DNA from: DASPKM01 sp036402175
GTDB taxonomy: Bacteria > Bacteroidota > Bacteroidia > Chitinophagales > Chitinophagaceae
Reading direction: 5' to 3'
Assembly: GCA_036402175.1 (NCBI GenBank)
Contig: DASWTK010000266.1
Span: forward strand, 1 to 58,341
DNA: 58,341 bases
Shown here: positions 1 through 8,030 of the stretch, one piece after another
Layout: every line of letters starts with the position of its first letter
Numbering within the stretch: position 1 is the stretch's first letter
Translations under genes and position numbers: made by a program
The notes under the pieces: generated by a model
The model's database searches: none
Seen by the model: the letters and a program-made list of their open reading frames with translations, nothing else
Told to the model about the DNA's origin: nothing

Positions 1-1
1 G

Positions 2-274
2 GAATATACCAGTGGGCATAGTGTGATTTCCACCGCTACGGGAGAATTGCTTGAACACTTCCTGGGAAAGAATTTTTCATTTACCGATACCACTGAAACA
101 TATATCGGGCTGCCTGAGCGGAATTTCAGCTCTTTTAAACAGGCAGCTGATGAAGCCTGCATATCACGACTATATGGCGGTATTCATTTCAGAGACGCCA
201 TTGAAAACGGGAGAGAGCAGGGCAAAAGAATCGGTGCATTCATCATTTCAAAATTTCCAGCAGGACTAAGGTGA
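2..274 (+). CDS. PAP2 / vanadium-haloperoxidase-type phosphatase, C-terminal part
   Basis: The window opens inside this gene; the reading frame runs from base 2 and about 90 C-terminal residues are visible. EYTSGHS at the start matches the PAP2 superfamily SGH motif with its acid/base histidine, and SRLYGGIHFRD about 45 residues later matches the third motif (SR-x5-H), whose histidine is the phospho-acceptor in phosphatases or the vanadate ligand in haloperoxidases. Spacing and order fit the C-terminal active-site half of the family. A GTG at 23 is internal to the domain and is not the real start. Phosphatase and haloperoxidase cannot be separated without the N-terminal part. No gene follows on this strand; the 3' side is the heptamer-repeat spacer. 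Confidence 0.8.
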   Translation, partial: EYTSGHSVISTATGELLEHFLGKNFSFTDTTETYIGLPERNFSSFKQAADEACISRLYGGIHFRDAIENGREQGKRIGAFIISKFPAGLR

Positions 275-307
275 AGGTCCGTCCACTTCGATGAACGATA
301 AAAATTC

Positions 308-378
308 AAAATGTAAAATGTAAAATGTAAAATTTGTAACTGTTTTTACATTTTTCATTTTTCATTTTTCATTTTTAT
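308..378. repeat. Heptamer tandem repeats in inverted arrangement
   Basis: Three copies of AAAATGT (308-328) are followed about 20 bp later by TTTTTCA three times (351-371). The two blocks are near-complementary, so the spacer between the PAP2 gene and the convergent GH20 gene could fold as an A/T-rich hairpin and act as a two-way terminator. The same TTTTWCA heptamer recurs at 11856-11897 and 27644-27685. Confidence 0.75.
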
Positions 379-400
379 TCCAACTATCCATGAATCATTC

Positions 401-2815
401 TTAATCAACCTGTATCTCGTCAATGAACAACCACGCAGGATTGCCGGCACCAGCTTTGCCTTCAGGTATTTGACCGTAATTTTTTGCAACAACCTTTATG
501 TATCTGGCCGTACGGGGAGAAAAATTTACCCTGATGTATCCACTCGCGAAACCGGTATTGTCTTTTTCAAAACTGGTTGAGCTTCCGATGCGGTTGAATT
601 GCTTTCCGTCTTTAGACACAAGGACATCAATTCCTGTGGGAAGGTAGATCCATCCTCCGTTCTGCTCCATTGTATGAACGTTTACAGATTTTATCTCTAC
701 CGGCTTCGTAAGGTCGATCGTTGCTTCCATATCGGCTCCGCTCCATCCAAGCCATTCGGGAGAGCTGATCCCATTTTCTGATAAAGCTCCATTTATCAGT
801 CCGAACGCGCCTGTATTTCCGGGGTAACTGGGAGAGGGGGCAGGCTTGAGCGTTATTTTTTTGCCGGTGGCCTTATTAAAAGAAAAACGTTGCGTGATCG
901 TGGCGCCATACTGGTAACCGGTTTCTTTTGTACCACCTAGTATGTTCCGGGCTAGGTACAACCGGCTCTGATTGACAAGTATTGGCGATTTGTAATTATA
1001 TGGTTTCGACGCTACGATATAAAAAGTGTCCTTCATCACCGTACGGTTTACTTTAGGGTCAGGATGTTTAACGGCAATCTTCTTTTTTTGCAACCTGAAT
1101 TCGCTGATGACAATGGGATTTGAAGTTTTTGTATTCAGCGTCCAGTACAACCCCGTATTATTTCGCGCAGGCGTGATCGTTGCCCTGATGTCGAAGTATG
1201 CTTTGCTGTAGTTTGTTTTCCATTTTTCGTAACGCTTCAGTATAACCGGCAAGCGCTTTTCGAAATTTTTGTAATTTCTTTTTTCCCTGGGCGACCATAA
1301 AACTTCACTCAGCGCGGCCAGTCTCGGGAAAACCATGTATTCGACCTTCTTCGGATTTTTCATGTACTCGGTCCATACATTGCCCTGAGCGCCCAGCACA
1401 AATTTGTGCTTGTCGGCTGGTAGTTCCGCGGGCACGGGTTCATAACCATAAATTTCATCCAGCGGTGTATATCCACCAATGGTGACTGAATCTTCGTTTT
1501 TCGTTTGTGTATGATCGAGATAAACATAATTACCCGGCGTCATTATCACCTGATGATTTTCCTTTGCCGCTTCAATTCCTCCCTTTTCACCTCTCCAGCT
1601 CATTACAATGGCGTTGGGAGCAAGCCCGCCTTCCAGGATTTCATCCCATCCGATAATTGTTTTACCCTTGCTGTTGATGTACTTCTCCATACGCTGAATG
1701 AAATAGCTCTGCAGTCCATGTTCATCCTTCAGGTTGTATAATTTTATCCGTGCCTGGCACTTAGGGCATTTTTTCCAATGCGTTTTAGGACATTCATCAC
1801 CTCCAACATGAATATACCTGCCGGGAAATAACGGGATCACTTCATCCAGTACATCCTGCAGGAATTTGAACGTAGAGTCGTTGCCTGCGCAAAAAACGTC
1901 ATCGAATACTCCCCAGGTTTCCTGAACAACTTTGCCAGAGGATTGCCTGCTGGCATTTGAGATCATGTTGTCGGGGATTTTTGTTTTCTGGTCAGGAAAA
2001 CAGCTAAGCCAGGGGTAAGCGGCAATGGCAGCGCTGCTATGACCGGGCATTTCAATTTCAGGAACTATGGTGATGAACCTTTTGGAAGCATAGTCCACAA
2101 TATCTTTTACTTCTTCCTGCGTATAAAAACCTCCGTACCGGATATTGTCATTCCCTTTTCCCGGGTAACGGCCGATGATGGTACCATTGCGCCATGCACC
2201 GACTTCTGTCAGTCTCGGGTATTTTTTTATTTCAATCCGCCAGCCCTGGTCTTCGGTCAGGTGCCAGTGGAAGTAATTCATTTTATGAAGCGCGATATAA
2301 TCGATGTATTTTTTGAGGAAGTCGATAGGCATGAAATGGCGACCAACGTCGAGGTGCAGTCCCCGGTATTCAAACCGTGGCTCGTCTTCGATAGTAGCAA
2401 CCGGAACGTTTAGTGTACCGGTTGATGTGAGGGGCATCAGCTGTATCAGGGTTTGCACACCGTAAAAAGTGCCCTGATAGCTATCACCCTCAATGCTTAC
2501 GGACGACGGGCTTATTTCCATTGTGTACCGGCCTTCCTTGCCGGGCTGAATGAAACGTTTTGTAACCAGCCTTATGAAATTGGATGACGATTCCTTTCCC
2601 GTCTTCAGCCGGAAACCATAAAATCGTTCCAGGTAATCATTTAAAAAATTAGCGGAATGTTGTTCTCCTTCATCCAGGAGGATGAGCGTGGTTTTATCTG
2701 ATAGTTGAAAACTGCCGGTTCCGGCAACTGCTTTCATAGGTTGGGGAACAATATTCAACTGGGCGGTTACAGACAGGGTAGAACAGATTAAAATTAAGCC
2801 AAGCAATCTCTTCAT
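401..2815 (-). CDS. Beta-N-acetylhexosaminidase, GH20, secreted
   Basis: 804 aa. It releases terminal beta-linked GlcNAc or GalNAc from glycans or chitooligosaccharides. Residues 1-18 are a signal peptide. A GH20b domain spans about 20-145 and the TIM-barrel catalytic domain starts near YRGLHLDVGRHF (150). HVGGDE at 336-341 holds the catalytic Asp340/Glu341 pair, which stabilises the acetamido group and donates the proton. A CPKC-type cysteine pair follows (about 343-353), a feature I recall from Bacteroidota GH20 enzymes. The last 130 residues look like an F5/8 type C (discoidin) carbohydrate-binding module. It stands alone, without SusC/D neighbours, and is preceded by a TAAATTTG promoter element. 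Family assignment is secure; substrate is not. Confidence 0.95.
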   Translation of the reverse strand: MKRLLGLILICSTLSVTAQLNIVPQPMKAVAGTGSFQLSDKTTLILLDEGEQHSANFLNDYLERFYGFRLKTGKESSSNFIRLVTKRFIQPGKEGRYTMEISPSSVSIEGDSYQGTFYGVQTLIQLMPLTSTGTLNVPVATIEDEPRFEYRGLHLDVGRHFMPIDFLKKYIDYIALHKMNYFHWHLTEDQGWRIEIKKYPRLTEVGAWRNGTIIGRYPGKGNDNIRYGGFYTQEEVKDIVDYASKRFITIVPEIEMPGHSSAAIAAYPWLSCFPDQKTKIPDNMISNASRQSSGKVVQETWGVFDDVFCAGNDSTFKFLQDVLDEVIPLFPGRYIHVGGDECPKTHWKKCPKCQARIKLYNLKDEHGLQSYFIQRMEKYINSKGKTIIGWDEILEGGLAPNAIVMSWRGEKGGIEAAKENHQVIMTPGNYVYLDHTQTKNEDSVTIGGYTPLDEIYGYEPVPAELPADKHKFVLGAQGNVWTEYMKNPKKVEYMVFPRLAALSEVLWSPREKRNYKNFEKRLPVILKRYEKWKTNYSKAYFDIRATITPARNNTGLYWTLNTKTSNPIVISEFRLQKKKIAVKHPDPKVNRTVMKDTFYIVASKPYNYKSPILVNQSRLYLARNILGGTKETGYQYGATITQRFSFNKATGKKITLKPAPSPSYPGNTGAFGLINGALSENGISSPEWLGWSGADMEATIDLTKPVEIKSVNVHTMEQNGGWIYLPTGIDVLVSKDGKQFNRIGSSTSFEKDNTGFASGYIRVNFSPRTARYIKVVAKNYGQIPEGKAGAGNPAWLFIDEIQVD

Positions 2816-2838
2816 GTACGTGATTTTACAGTAAGTGC

Positions 2839-2846
2839 CAAATTTA
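2839..2846 (-). promoter_or_regulatory. -7 element of GH20 promoter (TAAATTTG)
   Basis: On the minus strand the sequence TAAATTTG matches the Bacteroidota -7 consensus TAnnTTTG, 23 bases before the GH20 start codon. A TTTG lies upstream but with only 15 bp spacing, shorter than the usual 19-21, so the -33 element is uncertain. Confidence 0.5.
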
Positions 2847-2887
2847 CGACTGATGTAATGACAAAATATTAGCCAAAGTAGTTTAAA

Positions 2888-2921
2888 TAAAAAAAGCCGC
2901 TCGCGATTAACGAGTCGGCTT
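2888..2921 (-). terminator. Rho-independent terminator after the 127-aa gene
   Basis: Read on the minus strand: AAGCCGACTCG, loop TTAATCG, CGAGCGGCTT, then a run of seven T. A one-base bulge interrupts a 10-bp stem. It lies 25 bases beyond the stop codon at 2946. Confidence 0.85.
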
Positions 2922-2945
2922 ATAATATTTTTATTTTTTCAAAGC

Positions 2946-3329
2946 TTAAACCATGTATTCCGTTTCAAATCTTTGAAAGTTGTTTTTTAATTCAGTGTAC
3001 AATTTACGGAAGGTTTCCATCCGGTCGTTCAGGTGAGCATGAACATCCTGCTCATCGGTAGCTTGCATACGGCTGTTAAAGATGTTTTCTACCTTGTTTC
3101 GCGAATCAGGCAGGTCGTGCCGTAATTCATCGATCACTTCTTTTTGCCGGATAAAATTGTTTTGAAAATGTTCAACGTGGGCTAAAACTTCGCGGTTGTG
3201 ATTCCTGCTGGCGAGGTCTGCTAATTCCTGTTCGAAAGATTTGATCTCTTCTTTTGATGAAGAGAGTTCACGCTTCCAGGCTTGCAATTCATCCTGGAAC
3301 TGTTCAATGGAAACGGTTGATTGCTCCAT
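2946..3329 (-). CDS. Hypothetical coiled-coil protein, 127 aa
   Basis: I do not recognise a named family. The protein is 127 aa, has no signal peptide or membrane segment, is rich in Glu, Gln, Arg and Lys, and shows heptad-like spacing of hydrophobics over most of its length, so a long helical coiled coil is the best structural guess. The start is the first ATG; terminators at both sides make it a single-gene unit. It sits between a similarly small helical gene and GH20. It might be a cytoplasmic or stress-related structural protein, but nothing in the sequence proves this. Confidence 0.7.
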   Translation of the reverse strand: MEQSTVSIEQFQDELQAWKRELSSSKEEIKSFEQELADLASRNHNREVLAHVEHFQNNFIRQKEVIDELRHDLPDSRNKVENIFNSRMQATDEQDVHAHLNDRMETFRKLYTELKNNFQRFETEYMV

Positions 3330-3378
3330 AGCAGTAAAATTTAGTGAACAATATGGTTTAAGAACTACCCTAATTTAC

Positions 3379-3416
3379 AAATAAAGCCGGGTAAACCAGC
3401 AATCCCGGCTTTATTT
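3379..3416 (-). terminator. Terminator after the 79-aa gene (13-bp perfect stem)
   Basis: AAATAAAGCCGGG pairs perfectly with CCCGGCTTTATTT across a 12-base loop. It follows the minus-strand gene ending at 3431. The stem ends in TTTATTT rather than a long uninterrupted T run; on the plus strand TTTTTT follows, so it could work both ways. Confidence 0.75.
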
Positions 3417-3430
3417 TTTGACACAGGTTT

Positions 3431-3670
3431 TCAACCTTTGAAAGCTATGATGGCCAGAACCGAGCTGATGATGGCCAGGTACTGGATGACCCCTGCCAGG
3501 AATATGGACCGGACCAGGTCAATTTTGTCTTCCTTTACTAAAAATGTTTGTTTGCATTCCATAAATTCTTCATCAACTTTAAATTTGATAAAATCAACGA
3601 GTTCCTGGGCTTTTGCGTCTCCAAATCTTTCTCTCAGGGAATTGTACAATTGAATTTCACTCACTACCAT
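3431..3670 (-). CDS. Small tail-anchored helical protein, 79 aa
   Basis: 79 aa. Residues 1-53 are amphipathic and charged and predict as helix; residues 54-77 form one hydrophobic segment ending KG, so the protein is probably anchored in the membrane by its C terminus with the helix in the cytoplasm. Charged coiled coil followed by a single C-terminal membrane segment resembles the DUF1640/CCDC90 arrangement, but the match is by architecture only and this protein is short. Own terminator downstream; no operon partner. Confidence 0.65.
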   Translation of the reverse strand: MVVSEIQLYNSLRERFGDAKAQELVDFIKFKVDEEFMECKQTFLVKEDKIDLVRSIFLAGVIQYLAIISSVLAIIAFKG

Positions 3671-3795
3671 TTCATTCTCTATTTTAACGCAAACTAAAAA
3701 ATCTTCTATAAATATTTGTCTATTATACGTATATCTTAAAACTTATCCGACTAAGGCGTGCAAGCCCCTGAAATGGCTGAAAATACTGCCCCCCC

Positions 3796-5679
3796 TTATT
3801 TCAAAACCGGCAATACAATAGATGAGCTGTTAGCCCCATCATGATAGACCCTGATCATCGCTTTTTGAAACTCAACGTCGTAGGCCTTATAAATATTCAG
3901 GAATTTCTGTGGATTGCGATCAACCAACGGAAACCATGAACTCTGGATCTGGATCATGATCCGGTGACCTTTTTTAAAAGTGTGAGCCACATCGGGCAAT
4001 ACATACTTCACGGTAGTGATCTTATTAGGCTCAAATGGCTGAGGGGTTTCAAAACTGTTTCTGTATTTGCCTCGCATCACCTCGCCTCTCACCAGCATCT
4101 GGTATCCACCCATAGGATAAGTTTCTCCACCCAGCCTGCCATTCGGAGACTGATCAGCAGGATAGGTGAATTTATCCGGGAACACGTCAATAAGTTTAAC
4201 CACGAAGTCAGCGTCGGTCCCGGTTATGCTTACCTTCAGGTCGGCCGTTACCGGTCCTGCCAGGGTTACATCCTCGGTTAATACATCGGTCTGGAAGACC
4301 AATACGTCCGGGCGCCTCGCTGCAAAGCGCTGGTCATCGGTCATATAAGCGATTGTACGGGAAAAATGCACGTCTTCTGTATAAGGAACCGGCTTTGCCG
4401 GGTCGCTCATGTATTCACTGAAATTATTGCGAACTGATGCCTTACTCCATCCAAGCTTGCCATCGGGCTGCAGATAAATGGGCTTTTCCGAAATACCAGA
4501 TGGAGGCCAGTTCTCAAACTCCCGCCATTTATTCTCACCTGTAAAAAATATGGTTGACTCTTTCAGTTTGGAAAGATCTCCCTTGCCCTTAAGGTGGTAA
4601 TTGAAGAAGGGGAGTTCAATGTTGTTCTGGTACCATTCGGCCGTATTGGAAAAGAACCGCACATTCCCTAGTTGCCAGCCGTCCCTGGATGCCCATTGCC
4701 CGTGATACCAAGGGCCCATCACGATCTTATTGTTATTTTTTGCTTTTTCTTCAATCGATTTATAGGTTGCCCACGCTCCAAAGCAGTCCTCAGCGTCAAA
4801 CAGTCCGCCAACCACCAGCGTGGCAGTCCCTTCCGGCACATTATTCACGAAGTTGCGCACATTTCTTGCCTTCCACCAATCGTCATAGTCCGGATGGGCA
4901 TACAGGTCCTTCCAGAATTTGATGCTATCGCCCATATAATCGGCCAGCTTTTTCAATGTACCAGCTTCAAGATAAAACTTGTAATTATCAAGAGTAGGAT
5001 AGTCAAATCCTGAAGGCCCGATAGTAGTTGGCTTCGGCCGCGGCTTTCCGAATCCTGAATAGAAAGCAAAAGCATCCATCTGGAAAAAGGCGCCGTTATG
5101 ATGGAAGTCGTCACCAATGAACCAGTCGGTCACAGGCGCCTGCGGACTAACCGCTTTAAGCGCCGGATGTCCGCTGAGTGCCGCCATCGTACTATAAAAT
5201 CCCGGATAGGAAATGCCGAATACACCCACACGTCCATTGTTATGCGAGATATTTTTTATCAGCCAGTCGATTGCATCATAGGTATCGCTCGCCTCATCTG
5301 TCTGGTTGCCTGTTTTGTTATTTTTGAATGGCCTGACATCCTCAAATTCTCCTTCGCTCATCCAACGTCCGCGAACATCCTGTTTTACCATTATATAACC
5401 TTCGCGCATGTAATATCGCAGGTGATTGTTCCAGAACGATTCCCATTTGTCTTCTCCATACGGAGCACATGAATAAGGCGTTCTTCTCAGCAGTACCGGA
5501 TGCTTTTCCAATGTATCTTTCGGGATATAAATTGAGGTGAACAGTTTAACGCCATCCCGCATCGGGATCAGACGTTCAATTTTGTAATAGTTGTCGCGAA
5601 TCCATGCGGAATCCTGTGAATTTTGCGCTGTTGAACTTAACGTGAAGAATATCAGCAGCGGAATGATGAATTTTCTCAT
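3796..5679 (-). CDS. CocE/NonD (X-Pro dipeptidyl-peptidase S15) family hydrolase, secreted
   Basis: 627 aa with a signal peptide (1-19). The alpha/beta-hydrolase nucleophile is Ser157 in GISYPG, typical of the CocE, alpha-amino-acid ester hydrolase and glutaryl-7-ACA acylase group. DVRGRWMSEG (101-110) is the oxyanion-side motif shared by these enzymes, which acylate or hydrolyse amino-acid esters and amides. The C-terminal third, from about residue 380, is the jelly-roll X-Pro dipeptidyl-peptidase C-terminal domain. Natural substrate unknown; amino-acid ester or peptide hydrolysis in the periplasm is the family expectation. It is divergent from the SnoaL gene with a 55-bp shared promoter region. 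Confidence 0.93.
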   Translation of the reverse strand: MRKFIIPLLIFFTLSSTAQNSQDSAWIRDNYYKIERLIPMRDGVKLFTSIYIPKDTLEKHPVLLRRTPYSCAPYGEDKWESFWNNHLRYYMREGYIMVKQDVRGRWMSEGEFEDVRPFKNNKTGNQTDEASDTYDAIDWLIKNISHNNGRVGVFGISYPGFYSTMAALSGHPALKAVSPQAPVTDWFIGDDFHHNGAFFQMDAFAFYSGFGKPRPKPTTIGPSGFDYPTLDNYKFYLEAGTLKKLADYMGDSIKFWKDLYAHPDYDDWWKARNVRNFVNNVPEGTATLVVGGLFDAEDCFGAWATYKSIEEKAKNNNKIVMGPWYHGQWASRDGWQLGNVRFFSNTAEWYQNNIELPFFNYHLKGKGDLSKLKESTIFFTGENKWREFENWPPSGISEKPIYLQPDGKLGWSKASVRNNFSEYMSDPAKPVPYTEDVHFSRTIAYMTDDQRFAARRPDVLVFQTDVLTEDVTLAGPVTADLKVSITGTDADFVVKLIDVFPDKFTYPADQSPNGRLGGETYPMGGYQMLVRGEVMRGKYRNSFETPQPFEPNKITTVKYVLPDVAHTFKKGHRIMIQIQSSWFPLVDRNPQKFLNIYKAYDVEFQKAMIRVYHDGANSSSIVLPVLK

Positions 5680-5734
5680 TGTTTAATTTTCAGGCCTTAA
5701 ATTTAATGAATTAGCTTTCCGCTTCATTTAAATT

Positions 5735-6211
5735 ATGGGAACAAACGAACTGCTCATCGCCAGATTTTACACTGCTTTCCAGCAGTTGGATCATAAAACA
5801 ATGCGTGACTGCTACAGCGAAGATCCAATCTTTAATGACGCGGTTTTCGGAGTTCTTGAAGGGGAGGAAGTAGGCGCCATGTGGGAAATGTTATGCACTA
5901 ACGCCCGTGATTTTTCATTAGTGTTTTCCAATATCAAACTGCTGGATGAGGAATATGCCACCTGCAACTGGACTGCCAGGTATACATTTTCAAAAACAGG
6001 CCGAAAAGTGGTGAATAAGATCAAGGCGCACATGCGCATTCAGGATGGAAAGATCACTGAACATACCGATGAATTTGATATCTGGAAGTGGAGCCGTCAG
6101 GCGCTGGGTTTGCCGGCAATCCTGCTTGGTTGGAGTGGGTATATGAAAAACAAGATCAGGGCCAATGCAAAGAAAAACTTATATAAGTTCATGGAACAAC
6201 GTCTCAAATAA
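5735..6211 (+). CDS. SnoaL-like / NTF2-fold protein, 158 aa
   Basis: 158 aa, cytoplasmic. An N-terminal helix with FYTAFQQLDHKTMRDCY and the DPIFNDAVFG segment are typical of the SnoaL-like NTF2 cone fold, which in other proteins forms polyketide cyclases, isomerases or simple ligand-binding pockets. The C-terminal KITEHTDEFDIWKW strand fits. No catalytic residues can be singled out. It is the first gene of an apparent plus-strand run with the asparaginase (24-bp gap) and cutC (8-bp gap). Confidence 0.85.
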   Translation: MGTNELLIARFYTAFQQLDHKTMRDCYSEDPIFNDAVFGVLEGEEVGAMWEMLCTNARDFSLVFSNIKLLDEEYATCNWTARYTFSKTGRKVVNKIKAHMRIQDGKITEHTDEFDIWKWSRQALGLPAILLGWSGYMKNKIRANAKKNLYKFMEQRLK

Positions 6212-6235
6212 TCAAACCTGTAATTATTAAATGTT

Positions 6236-7252
6236 ATGGCTACCCGCAGGAATTTTCTACATACTTCATTGCTTGGCTCATTGGGAATAGTTGTAAACAG
6301 AAATGACCATGAAGTACTTTATGGAAATGTAACCGGCAAGCCGGTTGTTGTTTCCACCTGGCCAAATATAAAAGCAAATGCGGAAGCATGGACCGTTCTC
6401 GGCAAAGGCGGAAAGGCGCTTGATGCAGTTGAGGCGGGAGTCAGAATACCCGAAGCCGATCCATCTGACCAGAGTGTTGGCTATGGCGGTCTTCCCGACA
6501 GGGACGGTCGGGTTACACTGGATGCCTGCATCATGGATGAACTTGGAAACTGCGGAAGTGTAATGTGTCTTGAACATATAATGCATCCTATTTCCGTAGC
6601 TCGGCTTGTCATGGAAAAAACCCCTCACGTGAACCTGGTAGGTGATGGCGCATTGCAGTTTGCGCTGGCCAATGGATTTAAGAAGGAGAGCCTGTTAACT
6701 CCAGAAAGTGAAAAGGCGTGGAAGGAGTGGCTGAAAACCTCAAAGTATGATCCAATGATCATCGACAGACTGTTGAAAGAAAAAGATGGCACAGACCATC
6801 CGGTTCCGGGCCAGATTCAAAATCATGATACCATTGGAATGATAGCCATGGACGCGAAGGGACAGATCAGCGGGGCCTGCACTACAAGCGGAATGGCTTA
6901 CAAAATGCATGGGCGCGTAGGTGATTCGCCGATTATCGGCGCAGGACTATTCGTGGATAATGAAGTTGGAGCAGCTTCGGCTACTGGTGTGGGTGAGGAG
7001 GTAGTTCGCATTTGCGGCGCTCACACGATAGTTGAGTTGATGCGCCAGGGCATGAGTCCTGAGCTAGCCTGCAAAAAAGCAGTTGAACGGCTGGTAAGGA
7101 TCAGGAAAGAAAAGGTAAAAGGGGTTCAGGTCGGATTCATTGCTATCAATAAAAAAGGCGAATTCGGCGGATATGCACTTTTAAAAGATTTCAGTTACTG
7201 TGTTCAAACCGCAGCAGGAGTTAAAGTGTACCAGGCTAAAAGCCTGCAATAA
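6236..7252 (+). CDS. N4-(beta-N-acetylglucosaminyl)-L-asparaginase (aspartylglucosaminidase)
   Basis: 338 aa. This Ntn-hydrolase cleaves the GlcNAc-Asn bond of N-linked glycopeptides. The precursor is expected to self-cleave before Thr199 in the motif HDTIG, exposing Thr as nucleophile; ACTTSGMAYK and GDSPIIGAG downstream bind substrate and match the glycosylasparaginase signature. The N terminus TRRNFLHTSLLGSLG resembles a Tat signal with RR, so export is likely, as for the flavobacterial enzyme. Start ATG at 6236 keeps the RR motif at residues 4-5. It lies in a run with SnoaL and CutC genes. The family is clear; activity on other beta-aspartyl compounds is possible. Confidence 0.93.
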   Translation: MATRRNFLHTSLLGSLGIVVNRNDHEVLYGNVTGKPVVVSTWPNIKANAEAWTVLGKGGKALDAVEAGVRIPEADPSDQSVGYGGLPDRDGRVTLDACIMDELGNCGSVMCLEHIMHPISVARLVMEKTPHVNLVGDGALQFALANGFKKESLLTPESEKAWKEWLKTSKYDPMIIDRLLKEKDGTDHPVPGQIQNHDTIGMIAMDAKGQISGACTTSGMAYKMHGRVGDSPIIGAGLFVDNEVGAASATGVGEEVVRICGAHTIVELMRQGMSPELACKKAVERLVRIRKEKVKGVQVGFIAINKKGEFGGYALLKDFSYCVQTAAGVKVYQAKSLQ

Positions 7253-7260
7253 AAATCATC

Positions 7261-8028
7261 ATGTCAGACTATCAGCTTGAAATTGCAACTTCCGATTTTT
7301 TATCTTCATTGGCTGCGGTTAACGGTGGCGCCGACCGTATTGAATTATGCGATAATTTATCAGAAGGCGGCACCACCCAAAGCTATGGCGCCATCAGGCT
7401 TTGCCGTGAAAAGCTATCAGTTGCTTTGTTTCCGATAATCCGACCAAGAGGAGGTGATTTCCTTTACACTGCAGAAGAGTTTGAAGTGATGATGCACGAT
7501 GTTGGATTGTGCAGGCAACTGGGTTGTGATGGAGTAGTGATCGGTTTACTGAGTTCAGACGGCAGCATTGATACGGAACGAAGCAAGCGTCTTATAGATC
7601 GGGCTTACCCGATGGAAGTAACTTTTCACCGGGCATTTGACCGTTGCCGCGATCCCTTCGAGGCACTCGAACAATTAATACAGATCGGATGCACCCGCAT
7701 TTTAACATCGGGTCAGCAAACAACGGCACCCGAAGGTTCCGGCCTGATAGCTGAATTGATAAAAAAAGCCGATGAGCGCATTGTGATCATGCCGGGATCC
7801 GGAGTCAGAAAAGAGAATATAGGAGAGTTGGTAAGTTTAACCGGCGCTACCGAATTTCATTCATCTTTAAGAACCAGGATTGAAAGCCGCATGCAGTATC
7901 GCCACCCTTCATTTGCCGGTTCGGCTGAATCGTATTCACAGTATTCCGTGCTGGAGAATGACGTCAAAGCTTTGAAAGAAGCACTCCTTCAACATTCCAG
8001 GACCGCGTCCGATATTGAAGCATTATAA
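7261..8028 (+). CDS. cutC: CutC family protein
   Basis: 255 aa, TIM-barrel protein. GGADRIELCDNLSEGGTTQS near the N terminus and PIIRPRGGDFLY are hallmarks of the CutC family, named for copper homeostasis in E. coli although the biochemical role has been disputed. TFHRAFD and ILTSGQ are further conserved blocks. The gene follows the asparaginase by 8 bp, so co-transcription is likely; no copper genes are nearby, so the link to copper is by name only. Its stop codon is only 2 bp from the convergent pyk stop codon, with no terminator between. Confidence 0.92.
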   Translation: MSDYQLEIATSDFLSSLAAVNGGADRIELCDNLSEGGTTQSYGAIRLCREKLSVALFPIIRPRGGDFLYTAEEFEVMMHDVGLCRQLGCDGVVIGLLSSDGSIDTERSKRLIDRAYPMEVTFHRAFDRCRDPFEALEQLIQIGCTRILTSGQQTTAPEGSGLIAELIKKADERIVIMPGSGVRKENIGELVSLTGATEFHSSLRTRIESRMQYRHPSFAGSAESYSQYSVLENDVKALKEALLQHSRTASDIEAL

Positions 8029-8030
8029 TT

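Noticed and set aside
308..378. CRISPR-like array
   Set aside because: Units are only 7 bp, without unique spacers of constant length; no cas genes in the window.
401..2815. Polysaccharide utilisation locus around GH20
   Set aside because: No SusC/SusD pair is present near this or near GH18; glycan genes here are single and scattered.
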